Assembly (NCBI RefSeq): GCF_014207985.1
Contig: NZ_JACHMI010000001.1
Location: 10,461,001 to 10,525,000 of the forward strand
From: Nonomuraea rubra
GTDB taxonomy: Bacteria > Actinomycetota > Actinomycetes > Streptosporangiales > Streptosporangiaceae
DNA length: 64,000 nucleotides
Direction of reading: 5' to 3'
Shown piece after piece: positions 8,065-17,236 of the stretch (position 1 is its first letter; each line of letters opens with the position of its first letter). The notes under the pieces were generated by a model, which had not been told where the DNA came from, searched no databases, and saw only the letters and a list, made by a program, of their open reading frames with translations. The translations under genes were made by a program, and so were the position numbers.

Positions 8065-8487
8065 CTATCGGGGGCGGGCCGCTTGCAGCTCAGCGCGTAC
8101 GGCCGGAGTCAGTACCTGACCCGCCCGCTCGACCAGCAAGGTCATCTGGTACGCGACCAGACCCATGTCACAGTCGGGAGCAGCCAGGACCGCCAAGCAG
8201 GATCCATCACTGATCGACATGATCATCAAGAGCCCACGCTGCATTTCGATAACGGTCTGCGTCACCATACCGCCCTCGAAGACCCGCGCAGCGCCCTGGG
8301 TCAAGCTGATCACGCCGGAGGCGACCGCGGCCAGCTGATCGGCCCGATCCTTGGGGAAGCCCTCAGAGTAGGCCAGCGGCAACCCGTCGGACGACACCAC
8401 GACCGTGTGGGCGACACCCGGCACGTTGTTCACGAAGTCCGTGATCAACCAGCTTATGCCGCGCGCTCCCTGGCTCATTTCTCTCAT
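8065..8487 (-). CDS. cvnB: Conservon 1 roadblock/LC7 protein CvnB
   Basis: The 140-residue roadblock/LC7-domain protein has ISWLITDFVNNVPGVAHTVVVSSDGLPLA at its start and CDMGLVAYQMTLLVERAGQVLTP near the end. Roadblock proteins of this group regulate the nucleotide cycle of partner Ras/MglA-type GTPases, here CvnD. ATG 8487 overlaps the cvnA stop as ATGA and has GGAGG four bases upstream, which decides it over ATG 8478. Confidence 0.95.
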   Translation of the reverse strand: MREMSQGARGISWLITDFVNNVPGVAHTVVVSSDGLPLAYSEGFPKDRADQLAAVASGVISLTQGAARVFEGGMVTQTVIEMQRGLLMIMSISDGSCLAVLAAPDCDMGLVAYQMTLLVERAGQVLTPAVRAELQAARPR

Positions 8488-11400
8488 TTGTCCTCCTGCT
8501 GATTCTCTTCTCCGCGGGTGAACGCCCGGCCCTGCCGGACACCCTGCTGGAAGCTGGAGAGCCGGCTGCGCAACCGTTCGGGTGAGATCTGCGGCGCCGG
8601 TGAGGTGGCCTGCGGCTCCGCGAGGCTGGCCGTGCCTGGCACCAGGTTCGCCTTGGGGACGCGGCGGGGCAGGCCCGACGGCGTCGTGCCGGCCTGCTGC
8701 GGCTGGGCGGCCGCCTGCGCGGCCTGGAAGCCGGAGTCGGCGGGCGACGACCAGGAGGGGGCGCTGACGCCCGACTGCCCGGGCTTGCGCTGCGGGAGCC
8801 CCGACTTGCCCGTGCTGCTCCCGGTGCTCACCCCGCCGGAGGCCGGGGCGGGCGGCTGCGGCTCGGCGGGCACGGCCGGGTGCACGGCGGTGATCTCGTG
8901 CTCGGGCTCGGAGCGCGGCTGCAGGACCTCGGGCTCCGGCCGGCGGAACCAGTCGGACCCGACCGACGAGAAGATCGGCAGGAACTCCTCGCCCTGCTCC
9001 TCCAGCGGCGAGTTGCGCACCACGGGGAGCGGCCCGGTCATGTCCTGCGAGGAGTACTCGCCGGGACCGAACGGGTTGTAGCCGGAGTGACCGTTCTGCT
9101 CGAACTGGTCGGCGGGCTTGGGCTCCTCGGCGAACGGGGACTGGTAGGTGTCGCCGAACTGCGGCCGCGGCCGGTCCTGGGATTCGAACAGGGACCTGCG
9201 GGGCAGCGGGTCGGAGAACGACGACCAGCGCGGCTCCTCCTGCTGCGGCTGCGGCGGCGGGGGCTCGGTCGCGAAGGACGGCCAGCGCGGCTCGTCGCCC
9301 GGCTGCATGGGTGGCGGCTGCTCGGCGAACGACGGCCACCTGTTGTCGGCGAACGGCGACGGCTCGGCGGCGGGAGCGGCCGGGGCGGAAGGAGCGGGCG
9401 GCTCCTCCGTGAACGACGGCCAGCGCGGCTCGCCGAAGGCGGCGGGCTGCTGCGGCGCGGCGGCGGGCGGCTCCTCGGCGAACGACGGCCAGCGCGGCTC
9501 GTCGGCCTGCGGCCGCTGCTCACCGAAGGCGTCGCCGAAGGCGGGCGACTGCTGGTCGCCGAAGCCGGGCGAGGGCTGGTCGCCGAACACCGACGGCTGG
9601 TCACCGAAGGACGCCTGCTGCGGCTCGGGCGTGGCGGGCTGCTCGCCGAACGAGGGCCAGTTGCCCGTCCCCGGCGCCGGCAGCGAGCCGGGCCACTGGG
9701 TGTCCACGACCTGGCCGGGCATGTCGTCGAAGGAGGGGTGCGAGCCGTTGCGCGACGGCGGCTGCTGCTGGAACATGCTCGGGTCGAACGAGGTGAACGC
9801 CTCGTACTGCCCGCCCTGCTGCGGCAGGCCCTGCCCGTTGCTGATGAGCATGTCGGGCATGAACACCAGCGCGCTGAGCCCGCCGGTCTCGCGCATGCTG
9901 AGCTGGACGCGGACGCCGTGGCGCAGGGCCAGGCGGCCGACCACGAACAGGCCCATGCGCCGCGAGACGGACACGTCCACGACGGGCGGGTTGGCCAGCC
10001 GCCAGTTGGCCTCGGCGAGCTCCTCCTGGCTCATGCCGATGCCCAGGTCGTTGATCGTCACCAGGACGCCGCCCTCGGCGGGCGTGCTGGTCACGGTGAC
10101 CTTGCTCTCGCGCGGGGAGAAGGAGATCGCGTTCTCGATCAGCTCGGCGAGCAGGTGGACGGCGTCGGTGACGGCGGGGCCGACGATGAGGGTGCCGGAC
10201 GGGATCTGGATCTGGACCCGTTCGTAGTTCTCGACCTCGGACAGCGACGCGCGGGCGATGTCGACCAGCGGCACCGGCTCGCTCCACTTGCGCGCGGCCT
10301 CCTGGCCGGCGAGGACCAGGAGGTTCTCGCTGTTGCGGCGCATGCGGGTGGCCAGGTGGTCGAGGCGGAAGAGGTTCGCGAGCCGCTGCTCGTCCTCCTC
10401 ACCCTGCTCCAGGCCTTCGATGAGCTGGAGCTGCCGTTCGACCAGCGTCTGGCTGCGGCGGGAGAGGTTGACGAACATCGAGTTGACGTTGGCCCGCAGC
10501 TTGGCCTCGTCGCCGGCCAGCCGGATCGCCTCGCGGTGGACCTCGTCGAAGGCCCGCGCCACTTCACCGATCTCGTCACGGGTGTTGATGCCGATCGACG
10601 GCACCTCGGGCACCTGGGCGCCCTCGCCGGACTCGCGCAGCACGCGGACGGTGTCGGGCAGCCGGGTCGTGGCGACCTGGAGCGCCTCGGCCCGCAGCCG
10701 GCGCAGCGGCCGGACGAGCGAACCGGCCACGCGGGTGGTGATGATCAGGACCAGGAGCAGCAGGACGAGGATCAGCGCGCCGGAGATGATGGCGTCGCGC
10801 TGCTCGGTGTTGCTCAGGTCGGTGGTGGTCGTCACGATCTTCGCGGCCAGGTTGCCCTCGACCTTGCGCATCGCGTTGACCGTCACCGTCGTGCTCTCGA
10901 ACCAGTTGTTCAGGTCACGGGTGAGGGTCGGCGTGGTGACGTCGAGGTCGTCGATCCTGTTGTTCTGGCGCACCTGGGCCAGAGCGCGCTGGCGCATCGC
11001 GTCGGCGAGGTCGACCTGGAGACCGCGGACGCCCTTCTGGTAGGCCTCCAGGTCCTTCTTGTCGGCCTCGGCCTCGAAGGAGGCCAGCTCGGACTGCTGC
11101 TTGTCCCAGGAGCCCAGGAAGTCGGCCCAGTCGGCGCTGTCGACTCTCCGGTTGGGCTGGAGGAGCGTCACGATGAGGATGATCTGCTGCCGCGAAACCT
11201 CCTCCTTCATGCGCTGGAGCGAGCCGAGCGCGGCCACGTCACCCTGCAGGGCGTCGTCGCTGACGCCGTCGCCCAGGTCGGCCTGGATGCCCGCGAAGAT
11301 CTCGATCATCGTGGTGTACGTGCTGATCGAGGCTCGCGCCGGCACGTCGTCGACCATGGAGTCGCGCAGGCTGTTGAGGCCGTCCAGCCACCGGCGGGTG

Positions 11401-11810
11401 TTCGCGACGCCGTCCTGCACACGTACGGAGTGCGCGGCGTCGATGGCGTTGGCCGCGGTGAGCACGTCCTGCTTGGTCTTGTCGGTGGCCTGGCGCTGGG
11501 TCTTGAGCTGGACGAAGCGCCCGCCCCTGCGGCGGTCGGCGACGTACCACGCGGTGAGCGTGCGCTCCTTGGCGAGCTCGTGGTTGAGCGCGCCGATGCG
11601 CTGGACCAGCTCGGCCACCTGGGTGAGCCGGCGGTATTCGGCACTGGTGCCGATGGCGTCGGCCAGCTGGATGCCGGCGAGCAGCACACCCACGACCGTG
11701 GGGATGAGGATCAGGGCGACCAGCCGGGAGCGCACACGCCAGTTCGCCAGCCGGAACCGTCCGCCTGTGTACTCCCCTGACCTCGTGTGCCTGGGGTCTT
11801 TCGTCCTCAC
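8484..11810 (-). CDS. cvnA: Conservon 1 sensor kinase-like CvnA with NIT and HAMP domains
   Basis: The 1108-residue membrane protein has TM1 at about 28-50, a nitrate/nitrite-sensing (NIT) extracellular domain, TM2 at about 338-360, a HAMP-like linker and a HATPase_c domain. The N-box (LIENAISFSP) is near 553 and the G-box (DLGIGMS) near 590. A 450-residue disordered tail follows, with repeated RWPSFAEEPP- and FGDQ-type units. The last 60 residues contain the ANLVPGTA and QQGVR motifs shared with the other two CvnA proteins. The start GTG 11810 gives an N terminus of the same length as the paralogues; TTG 11822 is possible. The usual H-box is replaced by RLDHLATRMRRNSENLL, so true autophosphorylation is uncertain. 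Confidence 0.93.
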   Translation of the reverse strand: MRTKDPRHTRSGEYTGGRFRLANWRVRSRLVALILIPTVVGVLLAGIQLADAIGTSAEYRRLTQVAELVQRIGALNHELAKERTLTAWYVADRRRGGRFVQLKTQRQATDKTKQDVLTAANAIDAAHSVRVQDGVANTRRWLDGLNSLRDSMVDDVPARASISTYTTMIEIFAGIQADLGDGVSDDALQGDVAALGSLQRMKEEVSRQQIILIVTLLQPNRRVDSADWADFLGSWDKQQSELASFEAEADKKDLEAYQKGVRGLQVDLADAMRQRALAQVRQNNRIDDLDVTTPTLTRDLNNWFESTTVTVNAMRKVEGNLAAKIVTTTTDLSNTEQRDAIISGALILVLLLLVLIITTRVAGSLVRPLRRLRAEALQVATTRLPDTVRVLRESGEGAQVPEVPSIGINTRDEIGEVARAFDEVHREAIRLAGDEAKLRANVNSMFVNLSRRSQTLVERQLQLIEGLEQGEEDEQRLANLFRLDHLATRMRRNSENLLVLAGQEAARKWSEPVPLVDIARASLSEVENYERVQIQIPSGTLIVGPAVTDAVHLLAELIENAISFSPRESKVTVTSTPAEGGVLVTINDLGIGMSQEELAEANWRLANPPVVDVSVSRRMGLFVVGRLALRHGVRVQLSMRETGGLSALVFMPDMLISNGQGLPQQGGQYEAFTSFDPSMFQQQPPSRNGSHPSFDDMPGQVVDTQWPGSLPAPGTGNWPSFGEQPATPEPQQASFGDQPSVFGDQPSPGFGDQQSPAFGDAFGEQRPQADEPRWPSFAEEPPAAAPQQPAAFGEPRWPSFTEEPPAPSAPAAPAAEPSPFADNRWPSFAEQPPPMQPGDEPRWPSFATEPPPPQPQQEEPRWSSFSDPLPRRSLFESQDRPRPQFGDTYQSPFAEEPKPADQFEQNGHSGYNPFGPGEYSSQDMTGPLPVVRNSPLEEQGEEFLPIFSSVGSDWFRRPEPEVLQPRSEPEHEITAVHPAVPAEPQPPAPASGGVSTGSSTGKSGLPQRKPGQSGVSAPSWSSPADSGFQAAQAAAQPQQAGTTPSGLPRRVPKANLVPGTASLAEPQATSPAPQISPERLRSRLSSFQQGVRQGRAFTRGEENQQEDK

Positions 11811-11943
11811 TGAGTCTCGCAACCTCTCGCCGGTACGTGCTCGAAGAAAATCAGACACGCGTGGGGCGCATGGGATTCTGTCCGGCTGGGTAATTGGAAC
11901 ACAACCCGTACCAGATCGGCCAACCGAACATATCCCATCACAC

Positions 11944-11968
11944 GCACCCAAAGATGGACTTTGGGTGC
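11944..11968 (-). terminator. Perfect hairpin after the aldehyde dehydrogenase gene
   Basis: GCACCCAAAG pairs perfectly with CTTTGGGTGC across a five-base loop. It stands 18 bp past the aldehyde dehydrogenase stop and upstream of cvnA on the same strand, so it probably separates the two transcription units. No T-tract follows, as is usual in actinobacteria. Confidence 0.65.
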
Positions 11969-11986
11969 ATTTCGCCGTACGTGTTT

Positions 11987-13384
11987 TCAGGCCGGCCGGA
12001 AAGAATCCCGCTGTGCCGGTGCCGCGTGCTTGATCATCAGGTGCCGCGTCACTGAGTACTCCTGCACCGCTTCCTGGCTCATGTCCTTGCCGAACCCGCT
12101 GCCCTTCACCCCGCCGTGCGGCGCCTCGCTGGCGATGGGCAGGTGATCGTTGACCCAGGTCACACCCACGTCGAGCCGATGCGAGACGCGCATGGCCCGC
12201 CCCACGTCGCGCGACCACACCGACGAGGCCAGACCATATCTAGTGTCGTTGGCCAGCCGCACCGCTTCGTCCTCGCCGTCGAATGGGAGCGCTACCAGGA
12301 CCGGTCCAAACAGCTCTCCCTGCACGATCTCGCTGGTCTGTGCGACATCGGTCACAAGCGTGGGCGGGTAGAAAAAGCCGGGGCCCCCAATTGGCGAGCC
12401 TCCGTGCAGCACCCGCCCACCGGCCCGGGAGACGAACCCGTGCACCCGGTCCCGGTGGGCCGCGGAGATCAGCGGGCCGATGTCCGTGGCCGGATCCCAG
12501 GGGTCGCCGACCGAGATTTCGGCAAGAGTTGCCCGAAGCGCCTCGACGGCGTCGCCGTAGATCTCCCGGGCGACGTAGACGCGGGTGGCCGCAGTGCAGT
12601 CCTGCCCGGTGTTGTACGTCGCCCCCATCGCCACGCCGTGGGCCATCTCCGCCAGGTCCGCGTCCTCGAACACCAGCGCCGGCGCCTTCCCGCCGAGTTC
12701 CAGGTGGACCCGCTTGAGCGTGGCCGCCGCGCCGCTCATCACGGCGCGGCCGGTCTCGGTGGAGCCGGTGACGCTGACCATGTCCACGCCGGGGTCGGTG
12801 ACCAGTGCCTGGCCCACCTCTGCGTCGCCGGTGATCGCCTGCACGAGGCCGGCGGGCGCGCCCGCCTCGGCGAACAGCTCGGCCAGCCGCAGCGTCGTGC
12901 GCGGCGTCCGGGGCGCGGGCTTGATCACCACGGCGTTGCCCGCGGCCACCGCCGGGCCGACCTTCCAGACGGCCATGACGAACGGGAAGTTCCACGGCGC
13001 GATCGACCCCACCACCCCGACGGGACGGCGCTGCATGACCGAGGTGTAGCCGGGGCTGAACACCCCGGCGCCGGTGCCGTCCAGCGAGCGGGCGGCCCCG
13101 GCGAAGAAGCGCAGGTTGTCCACGGCGAACGGCAGCTCGCCGTCCCTGAACACCGCGGCCGGCTTGCCGGTCTCCTCCACTTCGAGCCTGGTCAGCTCCT
13201 CGGCGTCGGCCTCCACCAGGTCGGCCACGCGCAGCAGCAGCCGCTGGCGCTCGGCGGGCGTGGCCTGCGACCACTCCTCGAACGCCGCGCGGGCGGCCCG
13301 TACGGTCTTCGCCACGCCCTCCACCGGCGTATCCGGAATTTCGGCACAAGTGAGGCCAGTGGCGGGGTTGATCAGTTCACGCAT
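11987..13384 (-). CDS. Aldehyde dehydrogenase, gamma-aminobutyraldehyde/betaine-aldehyde type
   Basis: The 465-residue NAD(P)-dependent aldehyde dehydrogenase has the cofactor-site APWNFPF and VIKPAP motifs, the general base glutamate in LELGGKAPALVFEDAD, and the catalytic cysteine in NTGQDCTAATRVYV. The family neighbourhood (PatD/AldH-like) oxidises aminoaldehydes from polyamine degradation, and the adjacent polyamine-type importer supports that. It lies 40 bp downstream of the glycosyltransferase gene in one operon. Other omega-amino or sugar aldehydes are possible substrates. Confidence 0.9.
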   Translation of the reverse strand: MRELINPATGLTCAEIPDTPVEGVAKTVRAARAAFEEWSQATPAERQRLLLRVADLVEADAEELTRLEVEETGKPAAVFRDGELPFAVDNLRFFAGAARSLDGTGAGVFSPGYTSVMQRRPVGVVGSIAPWNFPFVMAVWKVGPAVAAGNAVVIKPAPRTPRTTLRLAELFAEAGAPAGLVQAITGDAEVGQALVTDPGVDMVSVTGSTETGRAVMSGAAATLKRVHLELGGKAPALVFEDADLAEMAHGVAMGATYNTGQDCTAATRVYVAREIYGDAVEALRATLAEISVGDPWDPATDIGPLISAAHRDRVHGFVSRAGGRVLHGGSPIGGPGFFYPPTLVTDVAQTSEIVQGELFGPVLVALPFDGEDEAVRLANDTRYGLASSVWSRDVGRAMRVSHRLDVGVTWVNDHLPIASEAPHGGVKGSGFGKDMSQEAVQEYSVTRHLMIKHAAPAQRDSFRPA

Positions 13385-13424
13385 CAGGAAGACTTCAACT
13401 TTCAGGGGGTCGTGCTGCAGAGTG

Positions 13425-14696
13425 CTACTGGCCGAGCTGCTCGATCAGGTCGGCGGCCTTGCGCAGGCCGTCACGGCGCCGGATCTCCTCGCCCGCGGCG
13501 GCGAGTCGCGCGCGCAGCTCGGTGTCGCCGAGCAGCTTCGCGACCGCCCCCTTGAGTTCCTCGTCGGTGAAGGTGTAGGTGGAGAGCCTGACACCATAGC
13601 CGAGTTCATCGACCCTCTGGGCGTTGTCGTACTGGTCCCAGAAGAGCGGCAGCAGGATCATCGGCTTGCCGAAGTGCAGCGCCTCGGTGGTCGTGTTGTT
13701 GCCGCCATGGGTGATGACCAAGTCACACAGTGGGATGATCTTAGTCTGCGGAACGAACTCCGCGCCCCACATGTTGTCGGCGAGCTTGATCTCCTCGTGC
13801 AGCGGGCCCTTGGAGACGATGTACTGGTGCGGGGTCGTGGCCAGCACGTCGATCACCCGCTGCATCAGCTCCACGTCGGAGGAGCCCAGCGAGCCGAGCG
13901 AGAAGTAGACCAGCCCGCCGTCGCCCCGCTCGAAGGGCAGCGTGAAGTCCTCCTCCGTCTCGCGCACCGAGGAGTCGAGGCGGTGCCACGTCGGGCCCAG
14001 CGGGCGCTCGGCGGTGTAGTCCAGGATCTCCGGGTAGACGTAGAGGTTCAGGTCGCCCTCGTGGATGAAGTCGAGGTCGGGCAGCGGCTCGGTGCCCTGC
14101 TCGACGCACCACTCGTTGTAGGCGGCCCACAGCTCGCGGTGGGTGCGCTCGTACTCGGCGCGGAAGGCGTCCCACTCGGAACGGTCGCCGGCGGGCAGGC
14201 CGGAGAAGACCGGCGGGACGTTCTCGCCGCGCATCTCCAGCGGCTGGCAGGAGACGATGCGGACGAACTTCTTGCCCGTGGTGAGCAGCGCCGGGAACGT
14301 GATCACGTTGTCCTCGACGATCACGTCCGGGTTCACGCGCTCGATGATGGCCCGGAGCTGCGGCTCGCAGTACTTCGCGCCGTCGATCAGGCTCTCCCAG
14401 ATGGGCTTGGTGACGGTCTCCTGCTGCTCCAGCGTGGACTTGCGGTACTCCGGCGCGGTCTCGCGGATGAAGTCCTTCCAGAACTGGCCGGCGTCCTGCT
14501 CCTGCTCCTCCTCCGCGGGCGGGGCCAGGTCGACCAGGTCCTCCTCGAAGCCGAGCGCTTCGAGCTTGCCCTTCCACGACGCCTCGGCGGCGAAGACGAC
14601 GCGGTGGCCGCGGCGGCGCAGGATGTCGCCGATACCGATCGAGTTGTTGGTGGGACCGTAGGCGCTTTCCGGCATGAACAGGAACGTGAGAGACAT
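13425..14696 (-). CDS. GT1-family (MGT/UGT-like) glycosyltransferase
   Basis: The 423-residue protein has a GT-B fold. The N-terminal half has the MSLTFLFMPESAYGPTNNSIGIGD acceptor-domain start, and the C-terminal half has the nucleotide-sugar site FVPQTKIIPLCDLVITHGG followed by NNTTTEALHFGKPMILLP and WDQYDNAQ. HGG plus the acidic DQ at the end are the donor-binding signature of macrolide/UDP-glycosyltransferases. ATG 14696 has GGAG six bases upstream and is preferred over a start at 14720. It heads the operon with the aldehyde dehydrogenase and is divergent from the TetR gene across a TTGAA-N6-TTCAA palindrome. Acceptor and donor are unknown. Confidence 0.9.
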   Translation of the reverse strand: MSLTFLFMPESAYGPTNNSIGIGDILRRRGHRVVFAAEASWKGKLEALGFEEDLVDLAPPAEEEQEQDAGQFWKDFIRETAPEYRKSTLEQQETVTKPIWESLIDGAKYCEPQLRAIIERVNPDVIVEDNVITFPALLTTGKKFVRIVSCQPLEMRGENVPPVFSGLPAGDRSEWDAFRAEYERTHRELWAAYNEWCVEQGTEPLPDLDFIHEGDLNLYVYPEILDYTAERPLGPTWHRLDSSVRETEEDFTLPFERGDGGLVYFSLGSLGSSDVELMQRVIDVLATTPHQYIVSKGPLHEEIKLADNMWGAEFVPQTKIIPLCDLVITHGGNNTTTEALHFGKPMILLPLFWDQYDNAQRVDELGYGVRLSTYTFTDEELKGAVAKLLGDTELRARLAAAGEEIRRRDGLRKAADLIEQLGQ

Positions 14697-14721
14697 GGCG
14701 ACTCCGGGGGAACTCGTCAAT

Positions 14722-14737
14722 TTGAAGATGAATTCAA
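14722..14737. promoter_or_regulatory. TTGAA-N6-TTCAA palindrome, putative TetR operator
   Basis: The dyad TTGAAGATGAATTCAA extends by one matching pair (TTTGAA/TTCAAA, 14721-14738). It sits 26 bp upstream of the glycosyltransferase start and 70 bp upstream of the TetR start. The same half-site and spacing recurs at 19374-19389 near the other divergent promoter of this locus. Confidence 0.6.
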
Positions 14738-14806
14738 AACGGGATCTAGCGTGAAGGTCAACTTAAGTGCACTATGGTCACGGCTAACTGAACAGCAGCC
14801 AAACGA

Positions 14807-15427
14807 GTGAAGGTGGTGAGGGTGGCTCAGCGCAAAAGCCGCAGCGACCGGCGGCTCGACCTGATCGAGGCCGCACGCAGGGCCATCATCCGCCACGGCA
14901 TCGACGGTGTACAGCTCTCGCACGTCGCCGAGGAGGCCGGCCTGACCTCGGGCGCCGTGCTCTACCACTACCCCGATCTGAGCGAGCTGCTCGTCGAGGC
15001 GCAGCACGCGGGCATGGAACGTTTCTACGAGCAGCGGCTGCGCCAGCTCTCGACGCTCACCGACCCCGTCGAGAAGCTGGTCGTCACGATCAGGTCGGGG
15101 CTGCCGACCGGGCCGCTCGACCCCGACGTGCGCCTGCTCAACGAGCTGGGCGGCGCCGCCGGCCGCATCCGCGTCTACGGCGTGCTGCTCACCTCGCTCT
15201 ACGACCGGCAGGTGTCGATGTACCAGGCGATCCTGGACACCGGGGCCGCGCTGGGGGTGTTCAGGCTGAGCGCCGACTCGCTGACGATCGCGCGCAACCT
15301 GGTGGCCCTGGAGGACGCGTACGGCTACCGCATCACCGCCAGGCACCCCCTGATCGGCCCCGACGAGGCGAACGAGCTCATCCTGTCCTACGCCCGCGCG
15401 GCCACGGGCAACGACCTGACTCACTGA
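14807..15427 (+). CDS. TetR-family transcriptional regulator
   Basis: The 206-residue protein has an N-terminal HTH (about residues 15-60: LIEAARRAIIRHGIDGVQLSHVAEEAGLTSGAVLYHYPDLSELL) and a C-terminal all-helical ligand domain. GTG 14807 is the first start; GTG 14822 gives MAQRKSRSDRR with AAGG-rich sequence just upstream and may be the real one. The gene lies between the glycosyltransferase/ALDH operon and the importer operon, and its end overlaps the potA stop by 7 bp. It is the obvious candidate regulator of the TTGAA-N6-TTCAA sites. The inducer may be the imported amine or amino sugar. Confidence 0.9.
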   Translation: MKVVRVAQRKSRSDRRLDLIEAARRAIIRHGIDGVQLSHVAEEAGLTSGAVLYHYPDLSELLVEAQHAGMERFYEQRLRQLSTLTDPVEKLVVTIRSGLPTGPLDPDVRLLNELGGAAGRIRVYGVLLTSLYDRQVSMYQAILDTGAALGVFRLSADSLTIARNLVALEDAYGYRITARHPLIGPDEANELILSYARAATGNDLTH

Positions 15428-16470
15428 TCGACCGCCATGATCACGGCGTCCTCGGCGTTCCAGCGCACCTTCACCTTGGCGCCGGGACGCACGGAGGCGG
15501 CCCCCTGCACGGCCACGAGCACGGGCTTGGGATGGCCGGGCACGTCCACGGAGATGTGCGAGACGCCGCCGTAGAAGCTCACGTCGAGGACGTCGCCCGC
15601 CAGGCCCCTGGTCGCGTTCCCGTCGGCCAGCTCGATCTTCTCGGGCCGCACCGCGAGCAGCGCCTCGGCACCGGCGTCCAGCTCCGCCAGCGGGGCGCCG
15701 GCCAGCATGCCGAACTGCTCGCTCTTGATCCCGTCGAGGCCGCTGGCCGCGCCGCGGAAGAGGTTGTTCGCCCCGACGAAGTCGGCCACGAAAGGCGAGC
15801 GCGGCCGCTCGTACAGCGAGATCGGCTCGTCCACCTGGCGTACGGAGCCGCTGTCGAAGACCGCGATCCGGTCGGCCAGCGACATGGCCTCCTCCTGGTC
15901 GTGCGTGACGACCACGAACGTGATGCCCACCTCGTGCTGCAGCCGCTTCAGCTCGAGCTGCATGTCGGCGCGGACCTTCTTGTCCAGGGCCGACAGCGGC
16001 TCGTCGAGCAGCAGCAGCCGGGGCCGCTTGACGATGGAACGCGCCAGCGCCACCCGCTGCCGCTGGCCGCCCGAGAGCTGGGCGGGCCTGCGGGAGGCGT
16101 GCGCGGACAGCCCGACCGTCTCCAGCACCTCGTCCACGCGCTGCTTGATCTCCTGGCGGGGCAGCCGCTCGCGCTCCAGGCCGTAGGCCACGTTCTTGGC
16201 CACGGTCATGTGCGGGAACAGGGCGTAGGACTGGAACATGAGGCTGATCGGCCGCCGGTTCGGCGGCTTGGACAGCAGGTCCTCGCCGTCGAGCGTGACC
16301 TTGCCCCGGTCCGGCGCCTCGAACCCGGCGATGATGCGCAGCAGCGTGGTCTTGCCGCAGCCGGAGGGGCCGAGCAGGGCGAAGAACTCGCCCTGCTCGA
16401 TCTCCAGCGAGACGTCGTCGAGCGCGGTGACGTCCCCGAACCTGCGGGAGATCCCGTCAATCTTGAGCAC
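15421..16470 (-). CDS. potA: Polyamine-type ABC importer ATPase PotA
   Basis: The 349-residue ATPase has Walker A GPSGCGKTT near residue 36, signature LSGGQRQR, Walker B LLLLDEP and H-loop VTHDQEEAMSLADR. A C-terminal TOBE domain (about 260-345) is typical of PotA/FbpC-type importers. It is the last gene of potDBCA and overlaps potC by 14 bp. It energises uptake through PotB/PotC. Confidence 0.92.
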   Translation of the reverse strand: MLKIDGISRRFGDVTALDDVSLEIEQGEFFALLGPSGCGKTTLLRIIAGFEAPDRGKVTLDGEDLLSKPPNRRPISLMFQSYALFPHMTVAKNVAYGLERERLPRQEIKQRVDEVLETVGLSAHASRRPAQLSGGQRQRVALARSIVKRPRLLLLDEPLSALDKKVRADMQLELKRLQHEVGITFVVVTHDQEEAMSLADRIAVFDSGSVRQVDEPISLYERPRSPFVADFVGANNLFRGAASGLDGIKSEQFGMLAGAPLAELDAGAEALLAVRPEKIELADGNATRGLAGDVLDVSFYGGVSHISVDVPGHPKPVLVAVQGAASVRPGAKVKVRWNAEDAVIMAVDQ

Positions 16471-17236
16471 GCGTCTCCCCGATCTTGGTCAGGCGCTGCC
16501 CGGCGATCACCGCCGTGAAGCTCACGAGGAGCAGGATCGCGGCCAGCGCATTGATCTTCGGGGTGACCCCGAAACGGATCATTGAGTAGATGACGATCGG
16601 CAGCGTCTGGTCGTTGTTGCCGATCGTGAAGAACGCGATCACGAACTCGTCCAGCGACAGCGTGAACGCCAGCATCGCGCCCGCCACGATGCCCGGCATC
16701 AGCTGCGGCAGCGTGACCTTCATGAATGTCACCACCGGCCCCGCGCCCAGGTCTCGCGACGCCTCCTCCAGCGAGGTGTCGGCGCCGGTCAGCCGGGTGC
16801 GCACCACCGCCGCGACGAACGCCATCGCGAACAGACCGTGGGCCAGCACCACAGAGTACAGGCCGAGCGTGAGCTGGATGGTCCCGTAGAAGACCAGCAA
16901 GCCGATGGCCAGCACCAGGTCGGGCAGCACGGCGGGCATCAGCACCAGCGCGTCCATGACCTTGGACCTGGTGTACCTGGCCAGGCCGACGGCCAGCATC
17001 GTGCCGAGCACGGTGGCGATCACGGTCGAGCCGGTGGCCACGATGAGCGTGTTGACCAGGCCGTCCCTGATCTTCTCGTCCTCGGCCAGCACGCCGTACC
17101 ACTTGAGGCTGAAACCGTCGAAGGAGTACGCCGACTCGCCGGAGTTGAACGACATGAAGACGAGCACGGCGATCGGCAGGTACAGGAAGACGAACGTGAG
17201 CCAGAACGGCACGTACAGCAGCTTCGGTCTACGCAC
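16457..17236 (-). CDS. potC: Polyamine-type ABC importer permease PotC
   Basis: The 259-residue permease has six hydrophobic helices, beginning with WLTFVFLYLPIAVLVFMSF. The EAA loop is LEEASRDLGAGPVVTFMKVTLPQLMPGI at about residues 155-182. YSFDGFSLKWYG after TM1 is characteristic of PotC. It overlaps potB by 8 bp and potA by 14 bp. Confidence 0.92.
   Translation of the reverse strand: MRRPKLLYVPFWLTFVFLYLPIAVLVFMSFNSGESAYSFDGFSLKWYGVLAEDEKIRDGLVNTLIVATGSTVIATVLGTMLAVGLARYTRSKVMDALVLMPAVLPDLVLAIGLLVFYGTIQLTLGLYSVVLAHGLFAMAFVAAVVRTRLTGADTSLEEASRDLGAGPVVTFMKVTLPQLMPGIVAGAMLAFTLSLDEFVIAFFTIGNNDQTLPIVIYSMIRFGVTPKINALAAILLLVSFTAVIAGQRLTKIGETRAQD

Noticed and set aside
8880..11780. Long plus-strand open frame opposite cvnA (966 codons), and similar ones at 23587-25737 and 37675-40473
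   Set aside because: They are rich in Arg, Gly, His and Leu with no domain-like sequence, and mirror the third-position GC bias of the three genuine cvnA genes.
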